Below are positions 16,998-25,238 of a DNA stretch of 64,000 nt, one piece after another. Source of the DNA: Nocardioides sp. Root1257 (lineage in GTDB: Bacteria > Actinomycetota > Actinomycetes > Propionibacteriales > Nocardioidaceae); NCBI RefSeq assembly GCF_001425175.1, contig NZ_LMDV01000003.1:1-64000 (forward strand), written 5' to 3'. Below the pieces are notes generated by a model. That model did no database searches. It was given only the letters and a program-made list of their open reading frames with translations, and had not been told where the DNA came from. Every line of letters begins with the position of its first letter. Within the stretch, counting starts at the first letter, position 1. The translations under genes and the position numbers were made by a program.

Positions 16998-18182
16998 ATG
17001 GGTAGGCACCGCACCCCCATCGGGACCTTCGGCGAGATCTCGTACGTGCGGGCCGGCAGGAAGGTCCGCGCCCGGACCCGCTACCGCGACGACGACGGCC
17101 GGATCCGCCGCGTTCAGGCGAGCGGGACCACCGAGGCGGACGCCACCCGCCGACTCAAGGCGGCGCTCGCGCAGCGGCAGAGCAGGCGCTCGTACGGCGA
17201 GCTCTCCCCGGACAGCTCCTTCGCCGCCCTGGTGAAGGTCTGGCTGGAGGACCTCGATCTCGACGGGGAGCTGGCGCGCAGCACCCGGGACCTCTACGAG
17301 CGCGACATGCGCACCATCGTCCTACCCGCCTTCGAGCACCTCCTGCTCCGCGAGATCACGGTCGGACGTGTGGACCGGTTCCTGCGCCACCTGGCGGCCA
17401 ACCGCAGCTACGCGATGGCCAAGCACGCACGCACCGTGCTGAGCCTGTCCCTGGGGCTCGCGGTCCGCTACGACGCGCTGCCACGCAACCCGGTCCGCGA
17501 GACCAAACGGCTCCGCAAGCCACCCACGAAGGTCAAGGCGCTCTCGGCGAACGACATCGCCGCGATCCGCGCCGCGGTTCGAGCGTGGCGGCGCGACGAC
17601 GGGCTGCCCGGGCCGAAGCCGGACGGACAGCTCGAGCAGATCGTCGAGGTGATGCTCGGCAGCTCGGCTCGCATCGGCGAAGTCCTCGCCCTGCGCAAGT
17701 GCGACATCGACGTCACCACCAGGCCGGCGCGACTACGGATCTGCGGCACCATCGTCTCCCCCAAGGGCGTCGCGACCTACCGCCAGGAGCACCCCAAGAC
17801 GTCCTCCTCGGTCCGCACGGTCGCGGTGCCCAGCTTCGCCGCCGAGGCGCTGCGGCACCGGCTGGTCGCGGTGGCGGGGGAGCCCGACGACGCGCTGCTG
17901 TTCGCGAGCCGCAACGGCACCCCATTGACCACCAACAACGTCCGCCGCCGTCTCCGAGCGGCGCTGGCCGACGCCGAGGTCGAGGGCGTGACCCCGCACG
18001 CCTTCCGCCGCACCGTCGCGACGGTGCTCAGCCGTGACGGCACCACCGAGCTGGCCGCCGAGATGCTCGGGCACTCCTCAGTCGAGATCACCAAGGCCCA
18101 CTACATCGAGGTCGACGGGATCGTGGACGCCGCAACCGCGGACCTGCTCGAGTCCCTCGCCCCACCAGCGACCGATGCGTGA
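16998..18182 (+). CDS. Tyrosine integrase of the tRNA-Pro element
   Basis: A 394-aa site-specific recombinase. It has an N-terminal arm-binding region, a SAM-like core-binding domain (about 70-165, SSFAALVKVWLEDL) and a catalytic domain. Visible active-site residues are Arg in SSARIGEVLALR, the H-x-x-R box in TPHAFRRTVATVL, His in LGHSSVEITKAHYI and the Tyr nucleophile of HYI. Close to a tRNA gene and preceded by Xis, it should integrate the element into tRNA-Pro. Length is normal and the gene looks intact. Confidence 0.95.
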   Translation: MGRHRTPIGTFGEISYVRAGRKVRARTRYRDDDGRIRRVQASGTTEADATRRLKAALAQRQSRRSYGELSPDSSFAALVKVWLEDLDLDGELARSTRDLYERDMRTIVLPAFEHLLLREITVGRVDRFLRHLAANRSYAMAKHARTVLSLSLGLAVRYDALPRNPVRETKRLRKPPTKVKALSANDIAAIRAAVRAWRRDDGLPGPKPDGQLEQIVEVMLGSSARIGEVLALRKCDIDVTTRPARLRICGTIVSPKGVATYRQEHPKTSSSVRTVAVPSFAAEALRHRLVAVAGEPDDALLFASRNGTPLTTNNVRRRLRAALADAEVEGVTPHAFRRTVATVLSRDGTTELAAEMLGHSSVEITKAHYIEVDGIVDAATADLLESLAPPATDA

Positions 18183-18242
18183 GCCGCTACCGGACCCGGA
18201 CCCGGACCCGATCCGGGACCGTCGTCGCCGCGGGGTCAGCCC

Positions 18243-18426
18243 CGGCCCCGCACTGGTGCGGGGGCCGTAGCGTTCGGCTCTGCGCCGGGCGCATAGCCGC
18301 CGTCTGCGGTGGTGCACCCGGTGCACCGCCGCACGGTCCCGCGTCCGACGCGGGACCGGAGACTGTGGTGGTGGACCCGGTCCACGACCGCGGATCCAGC
18401 TCGGCTGTGCACCGGGTGCACAGCCG
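18243..18426 (+). repeat. Cluster of palindromes behind the integrase gene
   Basis: No gene here. I count these inverted repeats. Perfect ones with a one-base centre: 18281-18293 (6-bp arms TGCGCC), 18335-18357 (11-bp arms GGTCCCGCGTC), 18371-18385 (7-bp arms GTGGACC) and 18402-18426 (12-bp arms CGGCTGTGCACC). At 18311-18327 the 8-bp palindrome GGTGCACC occurs twice around a single C. An imperfect one spans 18243-18267. GTGCACC recurs in several. Such a cluster can be a transfer or replication origin, a binding array or a strong terminator; which one is unknown. Confidence 0.75.
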
Positions 18427-18633
18427 TAGAGGCCGGAGATGCGCCGGACGCACCACCGGCGCGGGTGACACCGCCCGCGGCGCAGATGTGGCGCGCTCCT
18501 GCATGCTCGGAGACTAGACGGATGGTGTTATCGGATTCCGAAATCAAGCAGGCGGAACTTAGGGGGAACGCTGTCGACATCGCAGCGTTTGCGCAGGTCA
18601 GATGCGTTCCCCCGAAAGTTGTCCGGATGTCTT

Positions 18634-18683
18634 GTGATGTTTCAGGACAGCGGTGACAGTCTGCATCACGACATCGGTGACAG
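18634..18683 (+). mobile_element. Left IS-like terminal inverted repeat
   Basis: About 50 bp containing TCAGGACAGCGGTGACAG and CTGCATCACGACATCGGTGA. It matches, in inverted orientation and with a few differences, 19973-20022. A third related unit, TTGATGTCTCAAGACATCGG, follows at 18684-18703. The shape resembles ends of actinobacterial IS481-type elements as I remember them; not checked against a database. Confidence 0.6.
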
Positions 18684-18689
18684 TTGATG

Positions 18690-18972
18690 TCTCAAGACAT
18701 CGGTGACGGTTCGGGTCTGCGAAGTCGATCCGCTCCCACGTAGCCAAACGCCGGGGGGAGGGCCAGTCCCCCCGCGCGATGAGCGTGCCTTCGTGATCGA
18801 AGAACTCGAGAGTGTTCGCGCGTAGACCAAGGGTGGCGTGGTCGATCGCTGGGCCGAGCGGCCGGTGACGAGGTTCGAGCGCAAGGGGATTGCCGCCGGC
18901 CGCGGCATCGCCGACCTCCGGTATCGACGGACAGCCTGACCGACCGGGCGCAGCAGGGATCCGGTAGGTCAG
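18690..18972 (-). pseudogene. Remnant ORF next to the IS-like end
   Basis: One frame reads like real protein (PSIPEVGDAAAGGNPLALEP, then ANTLEFFDHEGTLIARGDWP and RRLATWERIDFADPNRHR) but has no plausible start, because its upstream part would lie inside the VOC gene in another frame. It runs into the terminal repeat at its 3' side. The position at an IS-like end suggests the C-terminal part of a transposase or passenger gene; family not recognised. Confidence 0.45.
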
Positions 18973-19379
18973 GCACCCCGGGCGATGTTGACCACCCAAG
19001 AGGTCCCGAACCGGTCGATGCACATCCCGAACTCGTCGCCCCACGGCTGGGTGGCCAGGTCGACCGTCACGGTCCCTCCGTCCGACAGCGCCTGCCAGTA
19101 GCCGCGCAGTTCCTCGGTCTCGTTCCCGCCGAGGCTGATCGCGAGGTTGTTTCCGGGCCGCAACGTCTCGTCCGGCAGCATGTCGGCGGCCATCAGCGTG
19201 AGGCCAGACGCTGTCTCCAACTGGCCGTGCATGACCTGGTCGCCTATGCCGTGGTCGTCGGTGCCGAAGTCGCCGAAGTGGTTGATTGTGAGATCGCCGC
19301 CGAACACGTCCTGATAGAACGCCAGGGCGTCCGAGGCATCACCCGCGAAACTGAGGTAGGGGTTCAGTCGAGCGGCCAT
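18969..19379 (-). CDS. VOC/PhnB-like protein
   Basis: A 136-aa PhnB-type VOC protein. It reads MAARLNPYLSFAGDASDALA then FYQDVFGGDLTINHFGDFG, MHGQLETASGLTLMAADM, and ends WGDEFGMCIDRFGTSWVVNI, the usual pattern of the 3-demethylubiquinone/PhnB-like group of unknown substrate. ATG 19379 starts the fold. It appears intact although IS-like repeats lie on both sides and its 3' end abuts a gene remnant. Confidence 0.85.
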   Translation of the reverse strand: MAARLNPYLSFAGDASDALAFYQDVFGGDLTINHFGDFGTDDHGIGDQVMHGQLETASGLTLMAADMLPDETLRPGNNLAISLGGNETEELRGYWQALSDGGTVTVDLATQPWGDEFGMCIDRFGTSWVVNIARGA

Positions 19380-19489
19380 GTTCCGACGATAGACCGTCAC
19401 CGGCGTGCGGTCAGCCGCTGCCGCAGGTCCGGCTCCCGCCGGAGCCGGCTCAGATCACGCTCCCCTGCGCGAGGCGATCACCGCGGCCA

Positions 19490-19882
19490 GGAAGGCCTCC
19501 GGAGGGGTTGGCGGCTTGGATGCGATCCAGGCTGCCGCGCCGCATGCGAAAGCTCACGCCCACGGTGCCGACCAACCCGACTTCGCATTCATTCCCGTTG
19601 CGGACGTGGCGAACCTTCGCGGCTTGCGGAAACTCGAAGTCCCGCGCCATACGCCGGTCACCTCTCGCTCCTCGTCAACGACGGGACCCTCTTGGCTGGC
19701 GACCTCGTCGGCACGGCGTTCGGAAGCTCACTCGTGCTCCCGAAGGCGTCAGCGAAGACACCGCTCGCGAAACAGATTCGATCAGAAGGTTGCTCGACAT
19801 CGGTGGTAGCCGAATGCTGTTCGGACACGGACCTGAAACCGAGCAACCGTTTGAGGCCGTCGCCACTCTGATCGCCGATTGA
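19490..19882 (+). pseudogene. Frameshifted metallo-beta-lactamase-fold hydrolase remnant
   Basis: Pieces of an MBL-fold hydrolase C-terminus appear in successive frames. First comes ADVANLRGLRKLEVPRHTP, then after a shift near 19652 GHLSLLVNDGTLLAGDLVGT (the TPGHxxGH and AGD region), then after a further shift RRLLDIGGSRMLFGHGPETE up to a stop at 19882. The N-terminal HxHxDH motif is missing. At least two frameshifts plus 5' loss make it non-functional. Confidence 0.65.
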
Positions 19883-19972
19883 TCCGACCTGTCATGCCGC
19901 GTACAAGTGGCGTTCTTGCTTGGCCGCTACGCTCAGATTCACGACGAAGTCTCATCACCTGATCCGCGAGAG

Positions 19973-20022
19973 TGTCACCGATGTCGTGATGCAGAACTGT
20001 CACCTATGTCCTGAGACACGAC
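19973..20022 (-). mobile_element. Right IS-like terminal inverted repeat
   Basis: Inverted partner of 18634-18683. Read on the minus strand it contains TCAGGACATAGGTGACAG and CTGCATCACGACATCGGTGA. The two ends enclose about 1.3 kb holding a gene remnant, the VOC gene and the decayed hydrolase, but no complete transposase. Confidence 0.6.
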
Positions 20023-20051
20023 AGTTTGAGCTTTTCACCCCTGTGGTCTTG

Positions 20052-22676
20052 TCAGCGTCCGATTTCGAGGCCGGTCGGAGCAGGCGGAACGGTGCCGCGG
20101 TGGAAATCAGCGACGATCCCGTAGCGGTCGATGGCATCGATTGCTTGCTGTCGGGCGTGTGCGGGGCCGAGGTCGGCGCGGTCGCGGGCGAAAACGTCGA
20201 CCCATTGGCGGCGGGCGTCGTCGAGGTCATTGGCGACGACGTGGGCCGTGTTGTGGTGGCGGCCGCGGGTCATCGCGACGTACGCGGACGAGGCACCTGT
20301 GTGGTCGCCAATCACCACGTGGGCGGCGTCGACGGTCTCGCCCTGGGCGCCGTGGACGGTGGTGGCGTAGGCGAGCTCGACGAACCGGGCTGCGTAGTCG
20401 GCCGGGACCGCGCGATCGCGGCCGCGCCCGCGGAGACGGAGGCTGCCGTCGTCCCCTATGCCGGTGACGGTCCAGGTCTGGCGGTTGGCGACCTGGAGAT
20501 CGGGGTCATTGCGGCGGGTTGCGACCCTGTCGCCGGGGCCGATGCGTTCCCCGGCGGCCGTGGTGACCCCTGCGACCGCGGTTGTGCTGATGGCCTGGTG
20601 ATCGCGGATGGTGGCGTTGAGGTCCGCGACCTGTTCGCGCGTGTCGGCGATGACCAGGTCACCGCGGGCACCGGCGTCGGCGAGTGCGGCGGTGCGTTCA
20701 CCCTCGGTGGGGTGGATGACGATCTGTCCACGCCGCAGTAGGTCGTCGAACACGGCGGCGGGGTCGTCGCCGGTCCGCATCCGTAGCGACAGGGCGGCGT
20801 AGTCGGGGTCGGTGAACCGGTGCACGGACTCGAGGGTGACGACGGCGGTGGGGTGCGCGAAGGCGATGGCGTGGTCGAGGACACCGCCGCGGCCGACGGC
20901 GGGGAGTTGATGGCGGTCCCCGACCAGTGCGAAACGTGCGCCGGTCTCGTCGGCGAGGGTCAGCAGCGCCAGGGCGACGTCCTGGTCGAGCATGCCGGCT
21001 TCGTCGACGAGCAGCAGGTCCCCGGACCGCAGGCGCGCGGACCGGCTGGGGGTTGGGGCGGGTTGGCGGGTCCAGTGGCCTTGGTCGTTCCAGCGGAACC
21101 CGTGCTGGTGGATCAGCCAGGAGGCGGAGTGTCCGTGGGCGCCGGTCTCGGCGGCGGCGACCTCGGCCGCCTTCAACGTTGGGGTAACCACGACCAGGCG
21201 GTGCCCTCGCCGGGCGAGTCGCTGCTGGGCGGCCCGGAGCGCGGTGGTCTTGCCGGCGCCGGCGGCACCCTCGACGACCACGAGGTCTCCATCGCCGGCC
21301 AGGGTGCCGACCACGGCTGCCTGTGTCGGATCGGCCCGCTGACCGAGCCATGCGCGGCGCGCGTGTCTGGTTCCGCGTCGGGCCAGTCGGGTGATCAGGT
21401 CGGCTTCGACGTCCAGGACGCGCGGGGAGGTGAGGGATCGGACGTGCTCGGGGACATCGGAGCCCACGAGCAGGCGGGTGCACCTGTCGGTGGCGCGGGC
21501 GGTGATGTCCTCGGCGAGCTCCACCCGGACGGCCCGGTCCGCGACCAGGCCGGTCTGAGCGAGCAGCACCTCGGTCCGCCCGCGGATGTCCGCGACGTTC
21601 CACGCCGACCGCTTCGAGCCGAGGATCGAGACGACCAGTTCCGCAACAGCGTCGCGGTCTACCCGCCCCGGCTGGTTCCCGTCCAGAGCGACCGGTGCGG
21701 CTGGGTCGCGGTAGCCGAGGTCGCGGAGTTCGCTGTTCCACCGCGCGACCAGCTCCGACCCGTCCTTCGGGACGACCTTGTCCGGGCGTGCATGCGCCCA
21801 CGCGCGGCGGTCCCAGCCCTCCCGCAACCGCCGGCCCGGCTCCTCGCCCGGATGCTCGGCACGCCACTCGGCCTCATTGCGGTCGGTGTTGCGGCGGATC
21901 TGCGCCGCTCGTGCACTGAACGCGCCTACATAGGGCTTGAGCTGGGTGATCTCGCCGGTCTCGGGGTCGATCGTGTACCCGTGCTCGGCGAGGACGCGTC
22001 GGAAGTGTGGGTCAGTGGCGACCGCAGCGTGCCCGATCCCGTTGATCGCCTCGGTTGAGTCGCGGATCCCGACCGAGTGGATCCCGCGCCACGCCCCGGA
22101 CGCCCACACTCGGGCATTGATCTGCAGGTGGAGGTGCCGGTGCGGATCCCCGGCCCGCGACGTGTAGTGCCGGATCACCGCCGCCTCGACCTGCTCGACC
22201 GGGACCTGGACTTGCCGGCCACGTGGACCCACCCGGGTCGTCGCATGAGCGGCGACCCAGCCGACAATCTCCCCGGCCGCACGGTCCTGGGCCGCATCGA
22301 GAGCCTCGGAGATCGCCGGGTGCAGCGAGGCCGCGAGCGACCAGGTCTTCGGACCATTCACGACGACCTCGACGAACCGCAGCGCGTCCGCATCCGTGCG
22401 CAGCCGGCCCTTCGTCGCACCAGCGTCCGCGTCGATGTCCATCCCGGCCACCCACTGCTCGTACGTGTCACCGTCCATCGCGCCAGCGACGAAGACACTC
22501 GCTGGGGTGGCGACCAGTCGCATCGCGATCGCGTCGCCCTCGGCCAGGTAGTAGTCATCCGCGCGAGACCGGTCCCGCTCGACGTAGAGGCGCGCCGCCT
22601 TCGCGGCGCCGCGATAGAACTTCACCCCACCATGCACGCAACCACCCCCGAGACCCTTCGATCTCAAGGTGCGCAC
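20052..22676 (-). CDS. MobF-type relaxase-helicase (TraI/TrwC-like)
   Basis: An 874-aa conjugative relaxase. The N-terminal TrwC domain has candidate nicking tyrosines in VKFYRGAAKAARLYVERDR and ADDYYLAEGD, and the metal-binding triad in GDPHRHLHLQINARV. A superfamily 1 helicase follows, with Walker A VVEGAAGAGKTTALRAA and DLLLVDEAGMLDQ, ending with the YAATVHGAQGET-like box AYATTVHGAQGETVDAAHVV. It should nick the element's oriT and unwind the strand. The C-terminus is short compared with many MobF proteins, so some tail may be lost. The start could be GTG at 22637 or 22625, just before VKFYRG. No coupling protein or secretion genes are present, so transfer would need a helper. Confidence 0.9.
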   Translation of the reverse strand: MRTLRSKGLGGGCVHGGVKFYRGAAKAARLYVERDRSRADDYYLAEGDAIAMRLVATPASVFVAGAMDGDTYEQWVAGMDIDADAGATKGRLRTDADALRFVEVVVNGPKTWSLAASLHPAISEALDAAQDRAAGEIVGWVAAHATTRVGPRGRQVQVPVEQVEAAVIRHYTSRAGDPHRHLHLQINARVWASGAWRGIHSVGIRDSTEAINGIGHAAVATDPHFRRVLAEHGYTIDPETGEITQLKPYVGAFSARAAQIRRNTDRNEAEWRAEHPGEEPGRRLREGWDRRAWAHARPDKVVPKDGSELVARWNSELRDLGYRDPAAPVALDGNQPGRVDRDAVAELVVSILGSKRSAWNVADIRGRTEVLLAQTGLVADRAVRVELAEDITARATDRCTRLLVGSDVPEHVRSLTSPRVLDVEADLITRLARRGTRHARRAWLGQRADPTQAAVVGTLAGDGDLVVVEGAAGAGKTTALRAAQQRLARRGHRLVVVTPTLKAAEVAAAETGAHGHSASWLIHQHGFRWNDQGHWTRQPAPTPSRSARLRSGDLLLVDEAGMLDQDVALALLTLADETGARFALVGDRHQLPAVGRGGVLDHAIAFAHPTAVVTLESVHRFTDPDYAALSLRMRTGDDPAAVFDDLLRRGQIVIHPTEGERTAALADAGARGDLVIADTREQVADLNATIRDHQAISTTAVAGVTTAAGERIGPGDRVATRRNDPDLQVANRQTWTVTGIGDDGSLRLRGRGRDRAVPADYAARFVELAYATTVHGAQGETVDAAHVVIGDHTGASSAYVAMTRGRHHNTAHVVANDLDDARRQWVDVFARDRADLGPAHARQQAIDAIDRYGIVADFHRGTVPPAPTGLEIGR

Positions 22677-22787
22677 CGCCTACCTACGGACCTCCGTAGC
22701 ATGTGTGCCGCGTGAGATGCCGTGGCGGTGTTCCGAAGTATGGGGAAGATCGAGCGCGGCAGGAGGCAGGAGGTGGTTGCAACCTCA

Positions 22788-23213
22788 GGAGGCCGGGTGA
22801 GCCAGCAGCTGCTGGGCTCGTCGATGATCTCGATACGGTCCGGACGACGAGCGCCGAGTGCTCAACGCACCAGGTCGCCGGGACCTTGAGGAGGTCCCAG
22901 CGGAGGATCTTCAGGCAGTTCACAAACCGGTCAGTCTCGATTGCGTCGAGGCCGTGTGCGAGCCGCGCTTCTGGGATGACGGCGCCGGCGGGGACTCGTG
23001 GGTGTCACGCATCTGCGCCCGATCGCCATGCATGACCCTTGGCTGCGGCAGCGGTCGCCAACTTCGACCGTGTGCCTACCAAGCAGGATCGGCGGGATTG
23101 AGCGAGCACGGCAGTCGCGACGCCCGAGCTGCGTGAGTCCGGCGCCGCGACGCTTCACCTGCGTCGGCATTCCTCCAGGTCCGGGAGGAATCAACCGCCC
23201 GGAGAGGTGGAAA
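22788..23213 (+). repeat. Duplicated segment, copy A (frameshifted 53-aa ORF plus non-coding repeat)
   Basis: Matches 39945-40307 over most of its length. The first part is a frameshifted copy of the small ORF at 39918 (GLVDDLDTVR in one frame, VLNAPGRRDLEEVPAEDLQ in another). The second part is non-coding, with near-identity in GAGCGAGCACGGCAGTCGCG and CGAGCTGCGTGAGTC, and AATCAACCGCCCGGAGAGGT at the end. About 70 extra bases sit at 22922-22998 relative to the other copy. Confidence 0.8.
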
Positions 23214-23220
23214 GGCTTGG

Positions 23221-23364
23221 CAGGCCACGGAGCTGGTCACGATGGAGTCCACGCGGGACTCGGTCGTCGCCGAAACAGACATTGAGGAGAACATCGGGCA
23301 GATTCAGAGCTGTGCCGACGCCGGCTACGACGAGCTCTACCTCGCCACCATGGGTCCTCGCTAG
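23221..23364 (+). pseudogene. C-terminal fragment of an LLM-class oxidoreductase
   Basis: 47 codons ending in TAG read ATELVTMESTRDSVVAETD, IGQIQSCADAGYDELYLATM. This is almost the same as the C-terminal part of the intact gene at 41932-42882 (ATELVTMESTRDSVVAGTD, IGQIQSYADAGYDELYLANM). No start and no catalytic barrel are present, so it is a duplicated gene piece attached to copy A of the repeat. Confidence 0.85.
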
Positions 23365-23430
23365 CGGGTGGCACGCTGGTCGGCTGGGTGACCCTGGGAC
23401 ATGGGTTTCCGATGTCTTGAGCCAGACACC

Positions 23431-23441
23431 GTCAGCCCGAC
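23431..23441 (+). other. Possible remnant of the tRNA-Pro attachment site
   Basis: GTCAGCCCGAC repeats the last bases of tRNA-Pro (16532-16542 region plus the next base), about 6.9 kb downstream in the same orientation. A broken excisionase begins 20 bp later, mirroring the order tRNA-xis at 16.5 kb. An 11-base match alone is weak; the neighbour makes it worth noting. Confidence 0.35.
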
Positions 23442-23460
23442 TCAACCGCCCGTGCAGCGG

Positions 23461-23560
23461 ATGCTGAACATCGATGAGCTGGGCGAGCGCCTCGCCGTCT
23501 CGGCACTCACGCTCTCGCATTGATGGCTCTCGGATCGGGATCGATCAGCAGTCCGGCAGA
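23461..23560 (+). pseudogene. Broken second excisionase gene
   Basis: Reads MLNIDELGERLAVSALTLSH and then stops (TGA 23521), matching MLSIDELSEYLDVPVRTLYD of the intact excisionase at 16812. After the stop the same frame continues WLSDRDRSAVR, still reminiscent of the wing. It is the trace of an earlier or tandem integration of a related element. Confidence 0.65.
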
Positions 23561-24012
23561 TGCGAGGGAGCGACATCGAGGAAGACGTATCGCCGGAAGA
23601 CCCAGAACCGAGCGATCGTGCTCACGCCGAGACCGATCACATTGGCCGAGACGTTGTCCGCCCATGCGCTAGACAGGCCCAGGACGTAACGGCTGAAGGC
23701 CAGGCAGACAACCGGAATCAGCATGGTCGCCGCGCCAAGCGCGAAGAACCGCACGACACTCTGGATCGAGTCGTCTCCCTTCCGCTGCTGGAACGCCCAC
23801 ATCCGCATGCCCATGTAGGCGACCAGACCGGCGACGACATTGACCAGGACGTACGCCGCGAGGGGCTGTTCATGCAAGGGGGCACCTCCGATGAGAGTGC
23901 CGTGGACCAGGGCGTTGAAGCCGAGGAAGGACACGGCCGTCGCAAGTCCACCGACCGTGAGGAAGCGTAGGATTTCTCCGAGCAGGCGCTGTACGGCGTC
24001 GCGGTCAGGCAC
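23545..24012 (-). CDS. GtrA-family membrane protein
   Basis: A 155-aa four-helix membrane protein of the GtrA group, which typically helps move lipid-linked sugars across the membrane. Hydrophobic segments are at about 12-32, 44-68, 82-105 and 115-138, with the family signatures LRFLTVGGLATAVSFLGFNA and ARFWVFRRYVF. GTG 24012 is chosen because it overlaps the stop of the upstream LRAT-like gene by 8 bp (gtgcctga); the longer frame would run into that gene. The pairing with an LRAT-like protein is unusual. Confidence 0.85.
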   Translation of the reverse strand: MPDRDAVQRLLGEILRFLTVGGLATAVSFLGFNALVHGTLIGGAPLHEQPLAAYVLVNVVAGLVAYMGMRMWAFQQRKGDDSIQSVVRFFALGAATMLIPVVCLAFSRYVLGLSSAWADNVSANVIGLGVSTIARFWVFRRYVFLDVAPSHLPDC

Positions 24013-24493
24013 TCTCGCTCGCGACCTGGGCGCGTTGCCACCGTCGGCGCCGGCGGGCCGGTCGCACCATCGCGTAGAGGCCAGCACCCGCCGTGCCGAG
24101 CAGCGCGGCGTGTGCGCCCATCGACTGGGCCGCGATTACGGACGCCAGGGCGCCCTGTGCCCCGAGGGCCCAGCGCCTTACCTGGGTGCTCGCCGCACGC
24201 CCGGTGCAGCACCAGGCGGCGAAGTGCTCGCAGTTGTTTCGCACCAGGTGGTAGCCCTCGGTGCCGAGCCGGGATTCGGCGTTGCTCACGGTCTCCTCGG
24301 GGCCGAGGCGCCGTTCGTACGGCCGGGTCAGGACCACCGCATCCGCTGCGAACTCCGCCAGCGACGTTCTCGCGACCCGGCGAACGCTGGCGCGCGTGCC
24401 GACATAGTGGATGACTGATCCATCGCCGCAGTCGATCCCGTGGTGGCTGTAACGCCGCCCTCGGCGGACGTACACGTGATCACCCTGCGCCAT
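24005..24493 (-). CDS. LRAT-domain (NlpC/P60-superfamily) protein
   Basis: A 162-aa protein with an LRAT-type papain-like domain. The start is GDHVYVRRGRRYSHHGIDCG, where the His of YSHHGI is the catalytic-type base. NNCEHFAAWC follows near residue 92, where Cys acts as nucleophile in LRAT relatives. A hydrophobic stretch (about 118-143) after the domain suggests membrane attachment, as in eukaryotic LRAT. Bacterial members may be lipid acyltransferases or hydrolases; substrate unknown. Coupled to the following GtrA-like gene. Confidence 0.87.
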   Translation of the reverse strand: MAQGDHVYVRRGRRYSHHGIDCGDGSVIHYVGTRASVRRVARTSLAEFAADAVVLTRPYERRLGPEETVSNAESRLGTEGYHLVRNNCEHFAAWCCTGRAASTQVRRWALGAQGALASVIAAQSMGAHAALLGTAGAGLYAMVRPARRRRRWQRAQVASESA

Positions 24494-24639
24494 CTATGCC
24501 CTCGCCCTGATCGACTGCCCCATCAGCCGATCCTATGGAGTGCGCCCCGAAGCTGCCGGCATCGGCCGTCGCGGCCGGCTAACGCATCCCGGATGCGGTG
24601 CCGCCTCGGGACCGTCGGCAGGCCGACCGTGCCCCTGGT

Positions 24640-25080
24640 TCACCGCACGTGGCCGTCGGACTCCCAGAACGGTCGGATGCCGAAAGCCTCGTAAGCGGTC
24701 GTCACCCTCGTCAGCCAGTCGTGCGAACCTGGCTCGGGTCCCGACGGTCGACCGGGCGCCCGATGCGTGAGGTGGTGAAGCAGATGGGCGTGGGCGAGGG
24801 CCGAGGACCAGGCGATCCGCACCCTGCCGTCCACCTGCTCGATCGCCTCGACCGGTACCAGGGTCTCGCCGACGGTCAGGCCGAGCAGTCCTCCGGACAG
24901 GACGGAGATCAGGCGCGGGCGGCGCTCGGCGACGTCGATCACCAGGTCCGCGACCTCGCCGAGGCGGAGTCCATGAGGATCCACGACGACCATGCCGCGA
25001 AGGTCCGGCGTGGAAGGTAGGAGCTGGGACTGGAGGTCGGTCGATGCGAGGTACGCCAGCTCGACGGTGGGCGCGATCAT
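24640..25080 (-). CDS. PRC-barrel domain protein
   Basis: A 146-aa protein. The PRC-barrel covers about 25-85 (LRGMVVVDPHGLRLGEVADL, ISVLSGGLLGLTVGETLVPV). These barrels occur in stress or RNA-processing proteins and in photosynthetic reaction centre H subunits; here the role is unknown. A good site (GAGGAG) precedes ATG 25080. It is the last gene of a three-gene run with the 42-aa ORF and the HesB-like gene. The C-terminal 45 residues after the barrel are of unknown fold. Confidence 0.85.
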   Translation of the reverse strand: MIAPTVELAYLASTDLQSQLLPSTPDLRGMVVVDPHGLRLGEVADLVIDVAERRPRLISVLSGGLLGLTVGETLVPVEAIEQVDGRVRIAWSSALAHAHLLHHLTHRAPGRPSGPEPGSHDWLTRVTTAYEAFGIRPFWESDGHVR

Positions 25081-25109
25081 GGAAGTACTCCTCGTGGGGT
25101 GGTCGGGCG

Positions 25110-25238
25110 TCAGGCGGCGCGTCGGATCTGCTGGATGAGCCGTAGGCGCCTCCGTTCACGCAGCGCTGCGGCACGTGTCTGGGCGATGACGCGCTCTCGC
25201 CTCACGGCGCGCCGCAGGTCGAGCGTCTCGGTCGTCAC
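25110..25238 (-). CDS. Small basic protein (42 aa)
   Basis: 42 residues starting VTTETLDLRRAVRRERVIAQ, Arg-rich and predicted as one long helix. GTG 25238 overlaps the stop of the HesB-like gene (GTGA), and the next gene follows after 29 bp. Too short for a family call; coupling and codon use support it being translated. Confidence 0.6.
   Translation of the reverse strand: MTTETLDLRRAVRRERVIAQTRAAALRERRRLRLIQQIRRAA

Noticed and set aside
18183..18222. CCGGAC/CCGGACC-type repeats just after the integrase start of the non-coding zone
   Set aside because: Short simple repeats of GC-rich DNA encoding (DP)n-like runs; not distinct enough to report apart from the palindrome cluster.
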